The notes: generated from the sequence alone by a model not told the origin. 44,817 nt of DNA from Candidatus Uhrbacteria bacterium GW2011_GWF2_39_13 (GCA_000993535.1 LBWG01000006.1:1-44817); one strand, 5' to 3'. Shown: positions 23,972 through 34,053, numbered from the stretch's first letter. Made by a program: numbers and translations.

Positions 23972-24892
23972 TTATCTAAAGACGCGTGTACGCGTATCGC
24001 GTGTCGTTTCTCCACTTAACGATTTATATACATCTAAGTCAAACACGTTCAGCTCAGGAATAATTTCAACTTGAGTCACAGAAGGCAATGTTCCAAACCA
24101 ATTTAATGTGACATTCACTTTTTCCCCGCTCTCTATAGCAGAAAGTGTCGTTCTATTTATCCCCACAACAGATGAACCACGTTTTAAAAGAACAAATAAA
24201 CCTAAATCGTAATAACTAAAAGCTGTCTCATTTTTTAAAGAAAAAGTAGTTTGTCCATATGTTTTTCCATCCGTATAGGTTTCCTGAGAAAATTGAGCAT
24301 CAAGGGCGATAATGGCCAACCTGTCTTTTGCCCATGTTTGATAATCAGCGATTAGATGATGATCCACCCGATGCCAACGTACTGTCTCAAGAGAAAATGA
24401 GGGGGAAACAAGAGGTGTTATGGATTCTATTCCAAGAATAACAACGGGTTTTTCTTCTCCTGGAAGAATGAATCCCTGTCGAGAATCTGTTTGTTCATTG
24501 TTTGTCGTAAATGAATAGGTGAATTCTGCCCACCAATCTGTATTTGGATTTTGAAGGGTCGTGTACAAATCATAACGACCTCCTCCTGTAGAAAAAACCT
24601 GGGGGCGACCTGCAATAAGATCATGTGCTTTATGGACGCGTGTATAAGTATTCAAATCCGATTGTCCATAAGCAACCATCTGAGCGACAGCACGTTCCTC
24701 CTTCACAGAACTAATCGCAAATGCATCGAGAAAATGCCAAAAAACAAAAAGAAGTAAAAAAACATCAACCAGAATAAAAAAAAGATACCCTAACCGTTTT
24801 AAAACCGCACGATGTTCAACCCACCAAAAAGACAGACGAAAAAAACGCTTGTCTTCTTTTTTTTCTTCTAGGAGAAACCCTCCTTCATTCAT
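23972..24892 (-). CDS. Hypothetical membrane-anchored protein
   Basis: I do not recognise a family. From the ATG at 24892 the protein has 306 residues. A charged cytoplasmic N-terminus (1-35) precedes one membrane segment (about 38-62, LGYLFFILVDVFLLLFVFWHFL). The remainder should be extracellular and rich in beta structure, as in an Ig-like or adhesin-like domain. The start at 24892 is favoured because the longer reading would overlap gyrB and its promoter. A TG-extended TATACT -10 lies only about 10 nt upstream, so the mRNA may be nearly leaderless. Confidence 0.75.
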   Translation of the reverse strand: MNEGGFLLEEKKEDKRFFRLSFWWVEHRAVLKRLGYLFFILVDVFLLLFVFWHFLDAFAISSVKEERAVAQMVAYGQSDLNTYTRVHKAHDLIAGRPQVFSTGGGRYDLYTTLQNPNTDWWAEFTYSFTTNNEQTDSRQGFILPGEEKPVVILGIESITPLVSPSFSLETVRWHRVDHHLIADYQTWAKDRLAIIALDAQFSQETYTDGKTYGQTTFSLKNETAFSYYDLGLFVLLKRGSSVVGINRTTLSAIESGEKVNVTLNWFGTLPSVTQVEIIPELNVFDLDVYKSLSGETTRDTRTRVFR

Positions 24893-24901
24893 ATATCTAA
24901 A

Positions 24902-24910
24902 AGTATACCA
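24902..24910 (-). promoter_or_regulatory. Extended -10 for the hypothetical membrane protein
   Basis: Minus-strand TGGTATACT; the predicted start of transcription is within a few bases of the ATG at 24892. No good -35 is seen. Confidence 0.35.
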
Positions 24911-24938
24911 CGCAAAACGATTCAGAGATGACCCTGGC

Positions 24939-27091
<2,153 letters not shown>

Positions 27092-27133
27092 AAACAAGAA
27101 TAATCATCTTTACTTTTGCTATCTAAAGAGTCC

Positions 27134-27162
27134 TTGCAAAAAGAATAAGGTTCCACTATACT
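27134..27162 (+). promoter_or_regulatory. secE-nusG-ribosomal protein operon promoter
   Basis: TTGCAA (27134-27139), a 17-nt spacer and TATACT (27157-27162). This is one of the best sigma-70-type promoters in the window. Transcription would start near 27169. Confidence 0.7.
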
Positions 27163-27173
27163 TTTCTATAAAT

Positions 27174-27194
27174 GGCCCCCCAAGCGGGCCTTTT
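27174..27194 (+). terminator. Short hairpin plus T-run before secE
   Basis: GGCCC (27174-27178) pairs with GGGCC (27186-27190), followed by TTTT. It may terminate gyrB transcripts. Because it begins only about 5 nt after the predicted start of the secE transcript, it could also be a 5' stem of that RNA. Confidence 0.5.
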
Positions 27195-27205
27195 AAAATA
27201 CATTT

Positions 27206-27430
27206 ATGTCCTCCATCACGCAAAAGAAAAAAAATCCAATTCAATGGTTTTTCCTTTATCTCAAGGAATCAGTTGAAGAGCTGCGCAAAGTCACCTGGCC
27301 AAATAAACAAGAAACGATGAAATATTCGATCGTGGTGATCGGTTTGTGTGTTATCCTTGCTTTATTTTTAGGAGGTTTAGACATCCTGCTTTCAAAGGGT
27401 ATGGAATGGCTGATCCTTAAAACAACTTAA
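27206..27430 (+). CDS. secE: Preprotein translocase subunit SecE
   Basis: SecE is the essential small membrane subunit of the Sec translocon. The 74-residue protein has the amphipathic FLKESVEELRKVTWPNKQET-type helix followed by one membrane segment, the short SecE form. It is 4 nt upstream of nusG, the classic order. Confidence 0.93.
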   Translation: MSSITQKKKNPIQWFFLYLKESVEELRKVTWPNKQETMKYSIVVIGLCVILALFLGGLDILLSKGMEWLILKTT

Positions 27431-27434
27431 CCCT

Positions 27435-27980
27435 ATGGCAAAACAGACAGCCAATTTTGGACGACGTTGGTTTGCGATCCATACGTACTCCGGTTACGAA
27501 GAGAACGTATCAGAAAATCTCACTCAACGTATTGAAACCATGGACATGGAGGACAAAATCTTCAATGTCTTAGTTCCAAAGGAAAAAAAAATCAAAATTA
27601 AAAACGGAAAACGAAAAACCGTAGAGGAAAAAATCTTTCCTGGATATGTTCTGGTAGAAATGGTTGTAACAGACGATTCCTGGTATGTGGTGCGCAATAC
27701 TCCAAATGTAACGGGATTTATTGGAACAGGAACGACTCCAACCCCTATTGCAGAGACAGAAATGGAAGCTCTTCAAAAACGCATGGGGGTAAACGAACCA
27801 GAATATAAACTTGATGTTGAAAAAGGTTCTTCGATTACTATTACAGACGGTCCTTTCAAAGGACAGGAAGGAAAAGTTTCTGAAATTGATGAAGAGCGTG
27901 GCAAAATCAAAGTTCTCGTTAATTTGTTTGGTCGCGAGACTCCTGTAGAGCTTGATTTCTTGCAAATTAAAAAAATCTAA
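27435..27980 (+). CDS. nusG: Transcription termination/antitermination protein NusG
   Basis: NusG binds RNA polymerase and couples transcription to other machinery. The NGN domain has RWFAIHTYSGYEENV at the start and KIFPGYVLVEM in the middle. The C-terminal KOW domain contains VTDGPFKGQEGKVSEID-type sequence. At 181 residues it is the usual length. It lies between secE and rplK. Confidence 0.96.
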   Translation: MAKQTANFGRRWFAIHTYSGYEENVSENLTQRIETMDMEDKIFNVLVPKEKKIKIKNGKRKTVEEKIFPGYVLVEMVVTDDSWYVVRNTPNVTGFIGTGTTPTPIAETEMEALQKRMGVNEPEYKLDVEKGSSITITDGPFKGQEGKVSEIDEERGKIKVLVNLFGRETPVELDFLQIKKI

Positions 27981-28007
27981 CGTATAAGATCCCTATCTAA
28001 TTCTTAG

Positions 28008-28068
28008 CCGTGACACGTGGCTTGCAAGCGACGTGTCGTGGTTGCCCTCTAAACCAAAGGGAATCCAC
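28008..28068 (+). promoter_or_regulatory. Leader of rplK with two overlapping hairpins
   Basis: Stem 1 is 28008-28018 with 28031-28041 (11 pairs including two G-U). Stem 2 is 28038-28041 with 28065-28068 and an inner CCCT/AGGG stem. The two share GTGG (28038-28041) and so compete. The position, just before rplK-rplA, fits an autogenous control site for the L11 operon (known from other bacteria to be bound by L1), but I see no certain match to the known L1 site. Confidence 0.5.
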
Positions 28069-28078
28069 TATAAAAAGT

Positions 28079-28507
28079 ATGGCAAAAGTCAAAAAACTCG
28101 TCACGCAGATTAAATTACAAGTCCCAGGAGGTGCCGCAACCCCAGCCCCTCCTATTGGACCAGCGCTTGGTCAACACGGACTCGCTATCGGAGAATTTGT
28201 TAGTCGTTTCAATAACGAAACCCAAGACCGACGAGGTGAAACCGTTCCGGTCGTGATCAGTGTCTACGATGATCGCACGTTTGATTTCATTACAAAGACC
28301 GCTCCAGCTTCTGACATGATTAAAAAAGCTGCCGGTATTAAGTCAGGTTCTGCAAATCCACTGACAAACAAAGTTGGTTCCATCACAAGAGCACAACTCA
28401 AAGAAATCGCAGAAAAGAAAATGCCTGACCTGAATACTCAAAGCGTGGATGCTGCGATGAATATCATTGCTGGGACGGCACGTCAGATGGGTGTAGAGAT
28501 AAAGTAA
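28079..28507 (+). CDS. rplK: 50S ribosomal protein L11
   Basis: L11 is part of the GTPase-associated centre of the large subunit. Starting at 28079 gives [18 protein letters not shown], the family N-terminus; an earlier in-frame ATG would fall in the leader stems. [17 protein letters not shown] and the [18 protein letters not shown] block are diagnostic. It has 142 residues. It is followed by an unusual 186-nt structured gap before rplA. Confidence 0.97.
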   Translation: MAKVKKLVTQIKLQVPGGAATPAPPIGPALGQHGLAIGEFVSRFNNETQDRRGETVPVVISVYDDRTFDFITKTAPASDMIKKAAGIKSGSANPLTNKVGSITRAQLKEIAEKKMPDLNTQSVDAAMNIIAGTARQMGVEIK

Positions 28508-28631
28508 AACTTATTAAAATCGTGATCTTGCGGCTTACGGGCACCCGCCGACTCCACTCTCCCTATTGTGAATAGGGTTCGCGGAGCTCGACAGTCCGTG
28601 CACCGCAATCTCATCGATTTTAATAAGTTTT
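28506..28631 (+). ncRNA. Structured RNA element between rplK and rplA
   Basis: A 17-bp perfect closing stem (28506-28522 with 28615-28631) encloses further pairing: TTGCGG (28528-28533) with CCGCAA (28603-28608), ACGG (28537-28540) with CCGT (28596-28599), CCGC (28545-28548) with GCGG (28581-28584), and a perfect CCCTATT/AATAGGG hairpin (28561-28577). The fold covers most of the rplK-rplA gap and its interior is much more GC-rich than its ends. It may be a control element for rplA or an inserted structured RNA. I recognise no known RNA family. Confidence 0.6.
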
Positions 28632-28693
28632 ACATAAAAAAATTATAAAAAATAATCGTGGGAGGTTCGTTTACACGGACCGACCGTACCACT

Positions 28694-29377
28694 ATGCCAA
28701 GTAAACGTTTTGAAGAAGCCAAAAAACTCGTTGATAAAAAGAAGTTGTACACCATTCCCGAAGCGATCGCTTTATGTAAAAAAGCAGCAACAGCTAAGTA
28801 CAACGAATCCATTGAACTCCATGTCCGATTAGGAATTGATGCCACAAAATCTGACCAACAAGTTCGTGGAACTATCGCCTTCCCTCATGGAACAGGAAAA
28901 ACCAAACGTGTTGCCGCGTTCGTTGAAGGAGACAAAGAAGCGGAAGCAAAAGCAGCAGGAGCCGATCTCATTGGAGGTGAAGAACTCATTGCTCTGATCG
29001 CACAAAAAGGAGAAATTGATTTTGATGTCGCTGTCGCTACTCCTGTCATGATGCCTAAACTCGCCAAACTCGCTCGTTTGCTTGGACCACGAGGTCTGAT
29101 GCCAAACCCAAAAACAGATACGGTGAGTCCGAACGTGAAAAAAATGGTCGAAGAACAAAAAGCTGGTAAAGAAAGCTTTAAAAATGATACGACGGGAAAT
29201 GTTCACCAAATCTTTGGTCGAAAATCATTCGACGATGTCCAACTAGAAGAAAATCTACGTGCCCTTCTAGAACAAATCAGACGGTTGAAACCACAATCTT
29301 CCAAAGGAATCTATATCCGAAACGCCACAATCACTTCAACGATTGGTCCTGGAATCAAGATTGATATAAACATTTAA
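28694..29377 (+). CDS. rplA: 50S ribosomal protein L1
   Basis: L1 forms the mobile stalk at the tRNA exit site and commonly represses its own operon. YTIPEAIALCKKAATAKYNE, LGIDATKSDQQVRGTIAFPHGTGK and GPRGLMPNPKTDTVSPN are signatures. The ATG at 28694 gives MPSKRFEEAKKL and 227 residues; a GTG at 28658 could add 12 residues that are unlike the family, though a GGGAGG lies near it. It ends the operon at a strong terminator. Confidence 0.96.
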   Translation: MPSKRFEEAKKLVDKKKLYTIPEAIALCKKAATAKYNESIELHVRLGIDATKSDQQVRGTIAFPHGTGKTKRVAAFVEGDKEAEAKAAGADLIGGEELIALIAQKGEIDFDVAVATPVMMPKLAKLARLLGPRGLMPNPKTDTVSPNVKKMVEEQKAGKESFKNDTTGNVHQIFGRKSFDDVQLEENLRALLEQIRRLKPQSSKGIYIRNATITSTIGPGIKIDINI

Positions 29378-29381
29378 TAAG

Positions 29382-29417
29382 AAAACACCTCTTAACCTAA
29401 AACGTAAGAGGTGTTTT
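29382..29417 (+). terminator. rplA terminator
   Basis: A 13-bp perfect stem (29382-29394 with 29405-29417) around a 10-nt loop, ending in T's. It closes the secE-nusG-rplK-rplA operon; rplJ-rplL and rpoBC do not follow, unlike the common order. Confidence 0.85.
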
Positions 29418-29504
29418 TCGTTTCATTATTCTTAAAAATATGTCAGGCTTCTGATATCTTCATATTAAGATTAACTGAACTATTCATTCATCACTCTCTC
29501 TTTT

Positions 29505-30161
29505 ATGTCTGTTTTAATACGACAAGAAATCCTTTCCTTCATTGAAGCGAAAACGCTTGTGTTCACTCCTGCGTTAGATCAATTTCAAGTTCAACCTCAT
29601 GCTGTTGATTTGAGGTTAGGCTATAAATTCCTAATTCCTCGCAATTGGACCGTGGATGAAAAAGGTCGTAGAGCCATCAAAGTAGCTATCGATGATATTG
29701 AAACACATCAGGAACAGTTTGATGAAGTTCAACTCCAACCAGGACAATACTTCGAACTTCTCCCAAATGAATTTGTGATTGGAACGAGTTTAGAAAAAAT
29801 TGAACTCAATGCTATGGATCTGATGGGAGTCCTCTTTCCACGCACATCGACAAACCGACGCGGTATTGATCTGTCTTTGTCAGGCATTATTGATACGGGT
29901 TATAAGGGACATCTTATTTTCCCCATGCAAAACGAAGCCGGAAACCAGGTCATCCGTATTTACCCAGGCGAACGAGTCTGCCAGATTTTATTCCAAAAAC
30001 TCAATCAGCCGTTAACCCCAATGGAAGCAAACCTCCATGGACTCACCGCCGCCAAGTACACAGAATCAGGTTCTCAAACATTTCAATTAGATAAAGAAAG
30101 CGAACGACAATTACTCATCCAAGGGAAACTCGAAGATCTCAAAAAGAACTTCCGTCTTTAG
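29505..30161 (+). CDS. dCTP deaminase/dUTPase-family protein
   Basis: The 218-residue protein belongs to the trimeric dUTPase/dCTP deaminase superfamily. PHAVDLRLGYKFLIP, PNEFVIGTS and FPRTSTNRRGI line up with the family. The GIIDTGYKGHL block (127-137) fits motif 3 with Asp130. At the place where deaminases have their catalytic glutamate (family form ...G-x-I-x-L-E) this protein has Pro140 (HLIFPMQNE). That favours pyrophosphatase (dUTP to dUMP) over deamination, but the shift is by eye. It has no close operon partner. Confidence 0.8.
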   Translation: MSVLIRQEILSFIEAKTLVFTPALDQFQVQPHAVDLRLGYKFLIPRNWTVDEKGRRAIKVAIDDIETHQEQFDEVQLQPGQYFELLPNEFVIGTSLEKIELNAMDLMGVLFPRTSTNRRGIDLSLSGIIDTGYKGHLIFPMQNEAGNQVIRIYPGERVCQILFQKLNQPLTPMEANLHGLTAAKYTESGSQTFQLDKESERQLLIQGKLEDLKKNFRL

Positions 30162-30169
30162 AGTTTTCT

Positions 30170-30985
30170 CTAAAAAGGGTGCATGATTTCGATCACATCA
30201 GAATATTCAACACGCAGTTCATACGTCGATATCATTCCGTTTTGTTCGATAGGATTATAAGTAATTCCTTTTAAATCTATACCGGTTAAATCGATCTCTT
30301 GTATATCCTCTGGATAAGATCCCGCGTCCATGGAAAAAATCCAGAGCATTTGTTGTAAATATTTTGCGGTCTGTTCGATCATTCCGTCATCCCCAAAATG
30401 GCGACCAGTTGAATTATCTGCCATGGCATCTGCAATATTGACAACAGGTTTATCCTGTGTAGAAAGAGTAGAGTCTGAAGATTTCGAAGAGGATTCTGGC
30501 TTATACTCTTGTCCAAGCTTTTCAGCACGTTGACTCAAGACATTATTCGCTACAGAATCAGAGGAGGAATGTTGATCTTCCTCTTTTTTTGTTTTTACCA
30601 ACGATTTTTTTACTTGTTCTGAAAAACCACTGGCAAGAAGAAAATCTGCATCTTCTTGAGTGGCAACGCCTGCCTGAACTTTCCGTCCTGTTTTGCATCC
30701 ACAAGTCTTACAAGAAAGATCTGGGTTTCCTCCATCAATCACATCAAGAGAAATGAGAGAAAAATCATATCGATTCTGATACAACTGAATAACCCCAGGA
30801 GCATCAACAACATCAGACTGTTGTCCTCGTTCCCAAGGAAATGAATTGCACTGCGTTTCCTCATACACAACCCAATAACGAGGCTCAGTTTGCTTATTCT
30901 CAGACATTCCATCTTCTCCATTGGAAAAACAGGACGCACCCAATAATACAAAACTCAAAGGCAAAAAAAGAATAATTCGTTTCAT
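30170..30985 (-). CDS. Hypothetical lipoprotein
   Basis: A signal peptide with a lipobox-like end (FVLLGASC, Cys19) marks it as a lipoprotein. After a Cys-rich segment CKTCGCKTGRK (about 94-104) comes a low-complexity Ser/Lys/Glu linker (about 133-175). The last 80 residues, from ADAMADNSTGRHF to the end, form a compact folded domain. I recognise no family. It stops just before a dCTP-deaminase-family gene that points toward it and starts 1 nt after the metalloprotease gene on the same strand, so those two form an operon. Confidence 0.75.
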   Translation of the reverse strand: MKRIILFLPLSFVLLGASCFSNGEDGMSENKQTEPRYWVVYEETQCNSFPWERGQQSDVVDAPGVIQLYQNRYDFSLISLDVIDGGNPDLSCKTCGCKTGRKVQAGVATQEDADFLLASGFSEQVKKSLVKTKKEEDQHSSSDSVANNVLSQRAEKLGQEYKPESSSKSSDSTLSTQDKPVVNIADAMADNSTGRHFGDDGMIEQTAKYLQQMLWIFSMDAGSYPEDIQEIDLTGIDLKGITYNPIEQNGMISTYELRVEYSDVIEIMHPF

Positions 30986-30986
30986 A

Positions 30987-32396
30987 TTATTGATCTGAGA
31001 TGGCTTCGGTATTCGTAATTTGAATCATGTAATCAAATTGTGCTCCAAACAAATCTGCAGTGGGAAAATGTTTAGCTTCACTTCCCTCTATGGCTCCATC
31101 AATGATAAATCCATCATTATAAAATTGCTGAATGAATGATTCTTCCGGTTTTGCCGGACAAGAAACCGACTTCTCTGTATGATAATTGTAGGGGGTTACC
31201 TGCAAATTTTTCCCTGTGAGAGAATACAAAATGTTGTGATGATTCACTGGATTGACCATGTCTAACGAAACCAATGATCCTGAACCACATCCGCTAATAT
31301 CCAAAATTTCTTCGTATGGTTCTTCAAGGATCCTTGGAATCAATAACAAACGTCCTCCTTTATCAAGATCTTCTTTAAAGTTATAAAAGATTTCGGAAGT
31401 ATATGTAATCTTCCCGGTATGTTCCTTCCATGAAAAAATGTTACAAGTAAAATTCGGTTCAATGTGATCATAGATGATATCGGATGGCTTTTGTGAAAAA
31501 GCAATATATCCTCGAGCCGCCGGTTCTTCCGTCAAGGAAAATTCATTATGCGCGGAAATTTTTGGAGGAAAATACGTTCCAACCGCTGTCGCATCCATTT
31601 CAATCTCGGTACGTATATCCCATTCACACATCAATTTTAATGGATCAAGCATCTGTTTAAAATAGGTTGGATACACCTGAGTTCTCACTATTGTTTTTCC
31701 ATTACTTGGACTCATCACGTTATCCTCACATCCTTCTTCATCATGAAGTACGCCGATCAAATGTCCGAATTCGTGTGTTAAGACCGTGTCAGTCAGTGTG
31801 TTTGGAAGTGTTCCCCATGTGGCCTCTTTCTGTCCGTCTACTCCAATAGGAGTAGAGTTCCAAATGTAACCCGACACTTTTCCTTTTCCTTCTTCTTGTT
31901 GCTCTTTCGTTGTATTGCTTTCGTAATAAGCTTTTGCTGTTGCATCATCCAGTTCTCCATAGGCTGTTGTTGTGGTTGCCCCTTCTTTTAAATAAAGTCC
32001 GTACTGATTATACGTATTGGCCATGTCTCCCACAGCCACCTGAGGAACCCAAATTTGATGAAACTCTGGTGTCCCATATTGAGCCTCCGGACCTTCTCGA
32101 GTTTCTGGAGAAACAATGACGATGGTATCCAATGTAACGTCATAACATTTATATTTCACATCTCCAATCTTGTTATTCCACACCTCCTCAATGGTTTTCT
32201 CCCAACGCGATGCCAGAGATGGATCATCCCAAACCCCATCTCCCCACAATTCCATACGAACGGTGATCAAAATCTTATCTCCTCCTACATAAATTTCCGT
32301 TCCAACACCAGAGGTACGATATCCTGCTGCATAAACCGGAAATGCAAAAGAACAAAAAAGAAAGATACTGATCATTTTCAGAAAGAGTCGATTCAT
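30987..32396 (-). CDS. Secreted metzincin (matrixin-like) metalloprotease
   Basis: A signal peptide (about 1-23, cut after VYAA) precedes a metzincin catalytic domain. The zinc motif HEFGHLIGVLHD (208-219) fits HExxHxxGxxH with Glu209 as base, and the Met-turn is NVMSP (Met228). This predicts an exported zinc endopeptidase. The C-terminal 230 residues are an unrecognised, probably beta-rich domain with several Cys (CEW, TCNIF, SGCGSG, VSCPAK). The activity on a host or neighbour cell protein is inference from export only. It is followed by the lipoprotein gene. Confidence 0.9.
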   Translation of the reverse strand: MNRLFLKMISIFLFCSFAFPVYAAGYRTSGVGTEIYVGGDKILITVRMELWGDGVWDDPSLASRWEKTIEEVWNNKIGDVKYKCYDVTLDTIVIVSPETREGPEAQYGTPEFHQIWVPQVAVGDMANTYNQYGLYLKEGATTTTAYGELDDATAKAYYESNTTKEQQEEGKGKVSGYIWNSTPIGVDGQKEATWGTLPNTLTDTVLTHEFGHLIGVLHDEEGCEDNVMSPSNGKTIVRTQVYPTYFKQMLDPLKLMCEWDIRTEIEMDATAVGTYFPPKISAHNEFSLTEEPAARGYIAFSQKPSDIIYDHIEPNFTCNIFSWKEHTGKITYTSEIFYNFKEDLDKGGRLLLIPRILEEPYEEILDISGCGSGSLVSLDMVNPVNHHNILYSLTGKNLQVTPYNYHTEKSVSCPAKPEESFIQQFYNDGFIIDGAIEGSEAKHFPTADLFGAQFDYMIQITNTEAISDQ

Positions 32397-32427
32397 ACGT
32401 GAAAACTTAAAAATAACTCAACAAAAT

Positions 32428-33051
32428 CTATTGATAAACTTGCTCGTCCGAATTCCATGTTAGATTTGCCCCTTCTTGCTGCCACCACTGCTGCCACTCT
32501 TGCTTTGTTTGAAACATTTGTTTGGTGTAAAACGTCAATACCTCTAAAGCAAAGTCAGCAATCTCGCGCTCTGGGTGAAGCCATTCAATTGTGCTTGTTG
32601 AATCAAGACTTTCAATCAAGACAGGAATGGTCTTAACAACTCCTTTGTTCGCCATTGTTCCAGCAGCACAAACACGTACAGCTTCAACATCGTCTTCCAA
32701 AAGAGGTTCTAGAACCTGCACCGTTTCTCTGTCACTCACACGTCCAATCACATAAACAGCGAGCCAACGATTTTTAGGATCTTTGTCATCAATAAAAGGC
32801 ACAACCTCATTAATCACCTCAGAACCCTGCATGACATACTCATCCAAGTGTTGCATACTAAGGTTGGGTTCGCCATTATAGGATTCCATCACTTTGTTTA
32901 GAGAAGGTAACCCTTCTGTGGAATCTGCGCTTTTATCACGAAAAAGAAAAAAGAGAGATAAAATCACAATCAATCCAAGAGACAAGAAAAATAAACGAGT
33001 CAGAGGAATCTGTTTTAAACGAGCTATCAATAGAGTACGATCAAACTTCAT
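32428..33051 (-). CDS. Membrane-anchored HEAT-repeat protein
   Basis: A 207-residue protein with one N-terminal membrane segment (about 20-38, LFFLSLGLIVILSLFFLFRD) and an outer domain with helical repeats. The stretch DPKNRWLAVYVIGRVSD-RETVQVLEPLLEDDVEAVRVCAAGTMA has two HEAT-type repeats. HEAT repeats bind proteins. It is near the metalloprotease gene (31-nt gap) on the same strand and may be its partner; that is context only. Confidence 0.78.
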   Translation of the reverse strand: MKFDRTLLIARLKQIPLTRLFFLSLGLIVILSLFFLFRDKSADSTEGLPSLNKVMESYNGEPNLSMQHLDEYVMQGSEVINEVVPFIDDKDPKNRWLAVYVIGRVSDRETVQVLEPLLEDDVEAVRVCAAGTMANKGVVKTIPVLIESLDSTSTIEWLHPEREIADFALEVLTFYTKQMFQTKQEWQQWWQQEGANLTWNSDEQVYQ

Positions 33052-33090
33052 AAATATTTCTTTTTAACGTTTTCTGTTTCATTACGCGTT

Positions 33091-33882
33091 ATGAAAAAAT
33101 CCTTTTTCCTCTTCACTCCCCTATTTCTGTGTTTATTTTTGTTATCAGGTTGCGGAACTCAAGAATCAAAAACTCAACCAAAACCTTCATCCAATTCCTC
33201 CTCAAATACATCATCACAAGAAACCGGATCAACAACCCAACAGGAACCTTCGTTTGAGGACAACATCACTGTTATCTCTGATAATGACGATTGGATTATT
33301 TCAGATGTAGATTTGTCAGACACCAATCAACCAGACCTGACAGGAAAAACAGTTGATCCATCTTCTATCTCACACATTCAAGGATCTGGTTCCTATACTC
33401 TGATTGAGTATTCCGATACCGAGTGCCATTACTCTAAAGAATATCACACAACACTGGACGAAGTACTCCCAAACTACGAAAATGAAATCCAACGCGGATA
33501 TAAGCACTTTCCTCTTAACCAACACATCCAAAAAGCGACGCTTCAGGCAGAGGCAACAGAATGTGCAGGAGATCAAAATAAATTTTGGGAATACACCAGT
33601 GAAATTTACAAGAGAACAAACTCCAATAACAGTTTACCAGACACAGAACTGTTTGTGATCGCAGAAGATCTCAATCTCAACACGGATAAATTCAATGATT
33701 GTCTTGCACAAGCAACCTACAACAGTCTTGTAAAAGAAAATTCACAAGAAGCCCAAGAATTAGGGGCAAACGGAACTCCGTTTTCTGTCTTAATTGATAA
33801 AGACGGAAATGTCGTCGAGATCATTGATGGAATGTATTCGGCCGCTGAATTAGAAGAAATATTTGATAGCTACATAAACTAA
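33091..33882 (+). CDS. DsbA-like thioredoxin-fold lipoprotein
   Basis: The lipobox LLSGC (Cys21) and a Ser/Thr/Gln-rich linker (22-60) place the protein outside the membrane. A DsbA-type thioredoxin domain follows: YTLIEYSDTEC (102-112) with CHYS instead of CPxC, QAEATECA and a helical insertion, and the cis-proline loop NGTPFSVLID. With only one active-site cysteine it is unlikely to be a classical dithiol oxidase; a reductase-type or monothiol role, or a binding role, is more likely. It is divergent from the HEAT gene. Confidence 0.85.
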   Translation: MKKSFFLFTPLFLCLFLLSGCGTQESKTQPKPSSNSSSNTSSQETGSTTQQEPSFEDNITVISDNDDWIISDVDLSDTNQPDLTGKTVDPSSISHIQGSGSYTLIEYSDTECHYSKEYHTTLDEVLPNYENEIQRGYKHFPLNQHIQKATLQAEATECAGDQNKFWEYTSEIYKRTNSNNSLPDTELFVIAEDLNLNTDKFNDCLAQATYNSLVKENSQEAQELGANGTPFSVLIDKDGNVVEIIDGMYSAAELEEIFDSYIN

Positions 33883-33906
33883 ATCCTGAGCGAATGCGTT
33901 CCGGAG

Positions 33907-34011
33907 ATGATCCAGCAGCATGACTGTTCACCGGAACGTAAGGACGAGCTCATGGACATGGTCTCGTTCATACAGGAGACCAACACCATGTGGAACTATC
34001 GCGGGGACTAA
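33907..34011 (+). CDS. Possible 34-residue ORF or gene remnant
   Basis: The ORF begins MIQQHDCSPERKDEL and ends NTMWNYRGD. It has no good ribosome site, and the frame stays open for several codons before the ATG, as if it were the 3' end of a longer gene. The GC-rich codons differ from its neighbours. A terminator follows at 34024-34053. Remnant is the more likely reading. Confidence 0.3.
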   Translation: MIQQHDCSPERKDELMDMVSFIQETNTMWNYRGD

Positions 34012-34023
34012 CCGTTTACGCGC

Positions 34024-34053
34024 AACACGCCTTGTCTACGGACTCGGCGTGTT
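34024..34053 (+). terminator. Terminator
   Basis: AACACGCC (34024-34031) pairs with GGCGTGTT (34046-34053), followed by more T's. It lies between converging genes and can end the plus-strand transcript. Confidence 0.8.

Noticed and set aside
27570-27965. A 131-codon antisense frame inside nusG
   Set aside because: It is fully contained in nusG and rich in Phe and Asn, as expected from reading the wrong strand.
28506-28631. tRNA, SRP RNA or another standard RNA in the rplK-rplA gap
   Set aside because: No cloverleaf, no SRP core loop and no CCA end are found. The nested stems do not match a standard RNA that I know.
28658-28693. A GTG start for rplA at 28658
   Set aside because: The 12 added residues do not resemble L1, whereas the ATG at 28694 gives the family N-terminus. 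The GGGAGG there may be fortuitous.
28829-29209. A 126-codon antisense frame inside rplA
   Set aside because: It mirrors a well-identified ribosomal protein gene and has a low-complexity, Phe/Ser-rich product typical of shadow frames.
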